From Verticillium longisporum (taxonomy: Eukaryota > Ascomycota > Sordariomycetes > Glomerellales > Plectosphaerellaceae): a stretch of DNA of 64,000 nucleotides. Within the stretch, counting starts at the first letter, position 1, and each line of letters opens with the position of its first letter. The notes beneath the pieces are model-generated. The model had not been told where the DNA came from and ran no database searches. It worked only from the letters and a program-made list of their open reading frames with translations. Made by a program: the position numbers and the translations under genes. Location of the stretch: NCBI GenBank assembly GCA_019188255.1, contig JAETXT010000001.1, positions 8,556,001-8,620,000 on the forward strand, written 5' to 3'. Positions 58,037 to 64,000 of this stretch are shown piece by piece.

Positions 58037-59666
58037 ATGGCTGATCAGCCAGTACCCGCTCGGGCTGAGGCCCTGGCGACGCTCGATCATGGCCAGCTTC
58101 GGACATCAGCACTCATTGGCGTTGCGGTCGTTGCTATCCTCATGCTTCTGAGTTTCATCATCACCATCAAACCGGAATAAAATGAACCGCCCTTGCTCAA
58201 GCCGACGATACCGCTTGTCGGCCACATCCTCAACATGTTGCTTTCTCGCTACAGAAAACATAATCTCCCAGCAGCCACGCTGCCCATGCTGAACGGCAAG
58301 ATGTACACTATCTGGGATGCATCCCTCGTTCAGGCACTCTTCCGTAAAAAGAGCTTCACCCTCGAACATTTCGCCGCCAAGTTCTCGGGCAACGTCGCCG
58401 GCCTAAACAGCTCTACCCGCAACATATTCCTCACGGCACCCCTCGTGAAAGAGATGCTGGAGCTCTTCAGCAAGCACCTCCTCAAAGGCGAAACCCTCCA
58501 AAGAGCCCAGATTGCCGCCGTCTGTTCCATCGAGGACAGCCTACGCGGCGAGTTCACCAGCCTCAAGGACGGAGAGTGGCTCGAGATCTCCTCAATTTAC
58601 ACCTGGCTGCGCGACATCACAACCATCGCTGCAAGCCGTGCCTTCTGGAGTCTGCAGAACCCGCTAGACGGCGATGACACGCTCCTCGAGGCCTTTTGGC
58701 GCTTTGAAAACAAGCTCCTCGTCATGGCGCTGGATCTGTACCCCCGTTTCACGGCGCGCAAGGCCTACGACGCCCGCGCGCGCTTGCAGGCCGCCTTTGG
58801 CCGGTTCCACGCAGCCGGTCTCGTCGACAGCGCTGGCGTATCGGAACATCCGCGAGCGCGCGCGGCTGATCCGATCGTACGGCGTGGCGAGCGAGGAGAT
58901 TGGGAAGATGGAGACGAGCATCCTCGCCTTCGCGCTGAGCAACACGGCACCGACGCTGTTCTGGCTCCTGTCCTCCATCCTCAGCACGCCGGGGCTGGCG
59001 GAACGGGTGCGCGGGGAGCTTGAGAACGCCGTGCGGCGGGACGGTGGCGAGGCGGTGCTAAGCGTGTCGTCTTGGGAACAATGCCCGCTGCTGGTGAGCT
59101 GTTATCACGAGACGTTGAGGCTGATGAGCAGGACGACAATGACGAGGCGCAGCGATGAGGATGCCATGCTTGTTGGGGCTGATGGGCCCGATTACATGAT
59201 CAGAGCCGGCGTCGACGTGCAAGCGTCTGCGACTGCGTTGCATACGGACCCTCGAATCTGGGGATCGAATGTCGATGACTTCGATCCTGGCCGGTTTCTT
59301 CCATTTGCGAAGGATCCGCTGCCGCAGCAGATTCGACAGAAGAAGGCGACCTTCATACCATTTGGGGGCGGGGGGCACATGTGTCCGGGACGAAACCTTG
59401 CTTTCGCCCAGGTCATGACCTTTGTCGCTGTGCTCTTGCTTGGGTATGTTGTTGAGCCGGGCAAAGGATCGCGAGAGGGCAATCACAGCGACGCGAAAGT
59501 GTGGAAGAAGCCGCCACAGAAGACACGAGGGTCGATGGCGGAAGCCATTGCCAAGCCTGTGAACAAGGGAGAGGGCTATGATGCGAAGCTCAGACCGAAA
59601 GCCGGCTGGGAAAGGGTGCGGTGGCGTTTCGACACCCAATACAGGAGTTTTGCACAATGTGAGTAA
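58037..59666 (+). pseudogene. Cytochrome P450, broken by a stop codon and a frameshift
   Basis: From the Met at 58037 the frame encodes an N-terminal membrane anchor (about 20-45: SALIGVAVVAILMLLSFIIT), then meets an in-frame TAA at 58178-58180. The same frame resumes as NEPPLLKPTIPLVGHILNML, a normal P450 start. It shifts near 58830-58840 (net +1 or -2) into the frame carrying the I-helix region, the K-helix ETLR motif (SCYHETLRLMS) and the heme loop FIPFGGGGHMCPGRNLAFAQ with the axial Cys. The bodies on both sides of each lesion look unspoiled, so inactivation seems recent. The TAA is one C-to-T step from CAA, a RIP-type change. The family resembles fungal P450s of the CYP7/CYP8-like type; substrate unknown. 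It is convergent with the esterase gene, 51 bp away. Confidence 0.88.
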
Positions 59667-59717
59667 ATCCGAACACGAAGACGGTCATTGCGGCAGGGTA
59701 ACAAACTACGAGCTATA

Positions 59718-60831
59718 TCACATCTTTCTTGATACGAAATCGCAGACTCTCTCCCACGTGTCTCTCGCATCCTCTTCTCGCCACCTCCCATCTCCTTCCT
59801 TGCCATGTGTGTATGCATGAGCCGCCTCCGGATAAATCTCGACAACGGCCTCGATACCCGCACCCCTGAACTGCTCCGCATATTCAACGGCTTCCTTACT
59901 CAGGGCATCGAGTCCCGCGACAAACGTCAGCATCGGCGCCAAGGTCGGCCGTAGCTCACGCAACAGCTCAAGGTCCGCCCGCATTGGCGCCACGAAGATC
60001 TGCCGTCCATCGACATTCCGCGGAACGTACGCCGCCTCGATCTTCTCCAGCATGACGACGGGGATACTCTTGGACTGGGCCTCGGGGCTCGCGCGCGCGA
60101 AGCTTTTCCGTACCGCTCGTGGAGGGCAAGGCAGGGATAGACCAGGACTTGGGCGACCTGCCGAAAGTGAGGGCTTAGCGCGGCGCGGAATGGGGCGGTC
60201 GGCCCGGCTGTGAAGGCGACGAGGAGCGAGAGGGAGGTCACGAGGTTGCCGCCGGCTGAACAGCCGACGGTGACACGAGATGGGTCCGCTGCGACGCCCA
60301 GTGTCCGCTCTGCCGCTGGCGAGATTGACCATTTGAGTATTTCGTATGCTTGGAGGAGGGCGTGGGGAAAGGGGTAACGGGGAGCTTTGGCGTAGTCGAG
60401 TGAGGCGACTATTGCGTTAGCTTGGGAAGTTATTAGCAGACTGCTCACCTACTTCAAGAGCCGTAGCCGGAGACGGGGCTTACTTTGTCGGACATGAACC
60501 TGGCGTTCGCTTCGCCGTCACTCGGCTGGCCGAGAGCGAAGCCTCCGCCCTCCAGCAAAATGATCAGGGGTAGAGGCGCCGGAAATCCCGGGGTTGGTCC
60601 GGGAGCCTTTGGCAAGCACACGGAACATTTGACGTGGCCCTCTCCCAATCCTGGCGTGTCGACAGCGACTCTCTTGTCGAATAGATGCCCGTCGCTGGAC
60701 TGCCTGGCAATGAGCTCGCGCAGCGCAGAAAGCTCCGTCTCGAGTTGGGCCGCGAATGCTTCGGGATATCCGGGGCCTGAGGTCACCCTCGGAGGCTGGA
60801 TATCGTCTTGCTTCATTTTGATAGGGGCCAA
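59718..60831 (-). pseudogene. Alpha/beta hydrolase (HSL/esterase-lipase type), frame damaged at two sites
   Basis: Exon 1 (60831-60484, 116 residues) and a 63-nt intron (60483-60421) lead to exon 2. Joining at canonical GT-AG sites leaves the frame one base short between FMSDK and ANAIVASLDYAKAP. A second break lies in a (CG)n run at about 60089-60099, between RYGKAS and the SPEAQSKSIPVV frame. The fold is clear: LPLIILLEGGGFALG, the nucleophile elbow GCSAGGN, an acidic FVAGLDALSKE loop and the AAHAYTHG His. The oxyanion motif reads EGGG rather than the family's HGGG. Even with frames restored the enzyme might be altered. It would hydrolyse esters in the cytosol; substrate unknown. Confidence 0.78.
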
Positions 60832-61926
60832 GGTGAAGGAATCTCCTGAATATGATGGTTACTCTGTGCCTTTGGGTAATAACTTCGTTTTGACTGCATG
60901 GGAATCGTCAGTAGCGACATGCGAGGAATGAGCGAGGGTGATCGTCCAAGATATAGCTGGAGGACCAGTGCAATGAAGCTTGCGAGTGTAAGCGTTCTGT
61001 TACTACATCCATATGGGCATTCGGTCTGCATACGGCATAGTTAACCGGCGATTCAATTGGACTATTTCGTCTATACTGAGCAGTATATGCACCTTATTCG
61101 GCTGAAGCTGACGCGAGCAGGCGAGCATCCTATCATATGGCGTTCATGTCGTTACGAGGGTGCCGATCGGATTGGACAATCGACTCGGGGACGGGTGTTG
61201 AGCATGCCCGAGAGCTGCCACGGGAGAAAGATCACGAATGGTCAGAGACCGAGAACAATTGCTGAACTCAGGCTGAGGAGCTGTGCCGGGACGAACCCAT
61301 GTTCAGCCAGAGTCCCCGCCGACCCATCATCAACCCGGAAATCGATCCCCGCAAATTCCGCTTCACAACATCGTCGGCCGAGAGTCACGGGCACCACGCC
61401 GCTCGTTTCAACACTGCGCACATTTGGAAAGGGATGAGTACCGAAAAGAAAAGTCTGATTCTTGGCTTGTGCGTCTCCAAAAGTCGTACGTGTACATCGG
61501 TGGTGTCAGCACCCTGAAAAGAAAAATGAGCAAGAAAAATACGAAACACCCCTTACGCCCTGTCGCCTGAGCGTCGCTGTCGGCCATTCCGAGCCCCTGA
61601 ACCACTGCCATGAGAACCTGTTGATGACGGCTTGTCAGCCTAATGATGTCAATGAAGATGTTCTGGTTTTCTTCGGGAACCATTTATCGACCGAATTCTA
61701 CGAGCTACTCGCGAACTGAATCGCCATTCCACCGTTTCATAGTACAGGGGTGATGAACCAAGTGTGTAATGTCCTCAGTAGTAGATGGTATAATATAAGC
61801 CCAACTCCAGCATAATCATAATCATGTGAACGCTTTGAAGAGCCGAACAGCAGCCAGGCAGCCGGTTCTCTCACAGTTTTCCCGGGAAGCAAAGCCTGTT
61901 CCCTTCAATTCTTTGTATCATCTGAT
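60832..61926. other. Intergenic between esterase and cutinase genes
   Basis: About 1.1 kb. Open frames around 61057-61719 overlap in several frames without domain content. The part next to 60831 is the esterase upstream region and the part next to 61927 the cutinase 3' flank. Confidence 0.45.
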
Positions 61927-62656
61927 CTAGTCCCTCTTCCTGAGCTTGGCGCCGGCAGCCTGCAGCTTCGAGATGATGAATTCAACTTGCTCGTCGGCAC
62001 GCGCTCCGTAGGCCAGGTGAGCCGGAAGGATCGTCAGCGTGCCGGCACAGACAGCGTCGCCGGCGTTGCAGATGATATTGGTCTTCTCAGGAGGGAAGTT
62101 GGGAATCTGGCGGTTGTCCTGGGGGCCATGTTAGCGTACTTCAATCTCCTTGGGCCTGAGACGAGCATCTTACCTGGACGTTCTGGGTGTCGCCAAAAGT
62201 AAAGGCGGCGACAATCTGGTCCTTCTGCGCCTGCGGAAGGTCCTCGACGGCGCGATGCGTGAGGGCAGCACCCTGGCTGTAGCCGCCGACGACGAGCATC
62301 GAGTCGGGACAGTCCGTGTTGGCCTGCGCGATGAGGCGCTCCATCTCGGCCACACCACGACGGTCGGCGCCTCCGTTGCCAAAGTTGGTAGACAGGGCAG
62401 CGGCGTACTCGATCCCCTCGACTGCAACCTGATCGGCGCCAAAGTTGGCCTTGACGCCGTTGGCCGTTGGCGGGCCGCACACGGTGCCCATGTTACCCGT
62501 CTCGGTCGAACCGCGGGCGAAGAGCATGATAATGGGCTTGCAGCCGCCGTCTGTAAACTCGGTAGCGGTGCTGCCAACACGGCCACCGCGCTGGCGCTGT
62601 TCGATGGGGCCGGCGGCGGCGAGGGCCGCGAGAGCGAGCGTGATAATGTACTTCAT
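61927..62656 (-). CDS. Cutinase (carbohydrate esterase family 5)
   Basis: Two exons (62656-62174 and 62118-61927) with a 55-nt intron (GTAAGA, GCTAAC, CCCAG) give 224 residues in phase, the normal size. Signal peptide about 1-16 (MKYIITLALAALAAAG). The catalytic triad is Ser127 in GGYSQGA, Asp182 in NAGDAVC and His195 in LPAHLAYG. Cysteines for the two conserved disulphides are visible (near 39, 60, 116, and in TNIIC/AVC). It is secreted and hydrolyses the ester bonds of cutin or related polyesters. The C terminus (KLRKRD) is basic and carries no cellulose-binding module. Context is isolated, with about 1 kb free on each side. Confidence 0.96.
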
Positions 62657-64000
62657 GATGGCGTTGGTAAAGGTGTTGGTCGACTTGAGAGTATCAGGGG
62701 GTTGTAAAGATGGTGGTACGGCTCACGGAGCGATGTAAATGAGTGAAGAGAAGGGAACGATGAAATGCCTCCCGGGCTGGCGAAGATACTGGCTTGCTGT
62801 GCTGGTCTGAGGGATCGTTGCTGAGGGTGCTGATGAGATGAAAAGTATCGACAAAGTGTGAAGGTGCCAGCCGTCTTTATAGATGTTCTCCAAAGACGGC
62901 CTCCCGAGAATCCAGAGTTGAGATGACACGCCAGAAGGGCTGTTCTCTGCCGGCACTCTCATCGGACATGCGTCGTCCCATCCTCGACGGGAAGGCTGTC
63001 CAATCGCATCTCGAGCAACAACTGGACAGACGAAGCATCCACGTCGTGGGAAAGGGAACACGATCGCCAGATCACCGCAGGGCCCACAGAGCCTCCCACT
63101 TCCAGCGAACGAATGGGGCGATTTCCAGTCGCAACTCTGGCTCGATTGGGAAGACATGGCGGCTCGTGGTTCAGCACGGCCCAGGCGCACGAGGTTGCGG
63201 GGACTGATGGCGGTGACGGACGCGCACAACCGCCCCCGTGGGCTCCGAACATCCCAGGGAAACAGAACCAGGACTTCGGGTGAGAGGCTGGGTTGGTTGA
63301 TGTCTTCGAGCTGAAGCTGTATCGTTTAAAGCGCGTGTATGTCCAGTTGAGGTAAGTGTCTGTAAGAAGGTGAGCTTGGCGAAAGCAGGCAGTCTCAGGT
63401 TGAACACGCTTCAATGGGCAGGCAGAAAACAGCTCGCTCGATGGGGATAGTCACGATAGAGTAAGCGGGAACGTCATAGGGAGGTATTGTACCAGCCGTC
63501 CCATCACGAGTTGCGCATTCTGAGAAGCACTTCATCACTCGATGACCTCGGTCGATTGGTTGATAAGAGCTTGATCGTGAGCCCAAATTATATGGTGATC
63601 GAGCTATTCGCTGCATGGCTGCCAAACGTTATCATTCCTCGCGTTCCTGATGTTCGCAGACACCAAGTTGCACAGGCTTTGCTTTGGACACTAAAGGCAA
63701 ATCTGGTCCGTTGTGCTTCGTAGAGAGCAAGGCGACTTCGCCGTAGAGCCGTGATGTCCAGATGGGCGATCCAAAAGCAGGGACGGGTCGTGGAGCTTTC
63801 CTCTTCTGTCAGTCTCGCGGCGCTCCATAACCAGATTGGGATTCACAGAGTGTCAGTATTGGCTGAATTCAGTAACTTCCATGAAGAGGTCTTTCTTTTG
63901 CCTCGGCATGCCCACTGTGCGCCTAATACTGGTGCTGAAACCCGACAAGCAGTATTCGAAACGATGGCGTGTGGTCCGAGTGGCTTCCAGTCAAAGAAAC
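62657..64000. other. Cutinase promoter and gene-free right end
   Basis: The first several hundred bases are the cutinase upstream region. Open frames further on (for example 62723-63229, 62959-63414, 63487-63723) overlap one another on both strands and show no family content. No RNA gene or repeat is seen. Confidence 0.45.

Noticed and set aside
1..64000. CRISPR arrays, bacterial operons, riboswitches
   Set aside because: No regularly spaced repeats were seen, and gene structure is eukaryotic throughout.

Overview
The window looks like nuclear DNA of a filamentous ascomycete (Pezizomycotina, most likely a Sordariomycete). Genes are split by short GT-AG introns (about 49-240 nt) with CTAAC or CTGAC branch sites. 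Gene families are fungal: GH28 exopolygalacturonase, cutinase, Zn2Cys6 factor, highly reducing polyketide synthase. A 14.7-kb AT-rich block carries C-to-T/G-to-A decay with stop codons in every frame, the mark of repeat-induced point mutation (RIP). The wall- and cutin-degrading enzymes suggest a plant-associated lifestyle. No species is claimed.

Layout. 1-6.2 kb: a secreted cupredoxin-like protein, then a gene-poor stretch with a minisatellite. 6.2-16.4 kb: housekeeping genes: a 77-residue Cys-rich protein, a tandem-DUF427 protein, a NADAR protein, Tim44 divergent from mitoribosomal uS11m, a PPPDE/DESI peptidase with a one-base frameshift, and the ATPase Ola1. 16.6-22.2 kb: an eight-exon exopolygalacturonase, a thioredoxin and an MFS exporter interrupted by a 20-C run. 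22.5 kb: intron-containing tRNA-Leu(AAG). 23.1-31.7 kb: a 2,176-residue HR-PKS (KS-AT-DH-ER-KR-ACP, no methyltransferase) divergent from an FSH1/LovG-type serine hydrolase; with the nearby exporter this resembles a small polyketide cluster. 32.3-35.8 kb: a fusion of two HIBADH/LtnD-type dehydrogenase domains and a DUF1537 acid-sugar kinase.

36.06-50.77 kb is a stack of mobile elements. The outer block has inverted termini and a perfect 9-bp direct repeat (Mutator-like). Inside lies a RIP-destroyed Ty3/Gypsy chromovirus with two LTRs. Inside that are two pogo/Fot1-type DNA transposons whose base composition is not RIP-altered. 51-62.7 kb: a Zn2Cys6 factor, a Dal5-type MFS transporter with a frame break, a small hypothetical gene, a broken P450 convergent with a broken esterase, and a cutinase. 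The last 1.3 kb holds no gene I can support.

A theme across the window is reading-frame breaks of one or two bases in otherwise well-preserved genes. Several lie in homopolymers, which points to base-calling error. Those in the P450, esterase and second MFS gene look more like real decay. Exon borders were placed by hand from splice signals and phase; I could run no alignments or searches.
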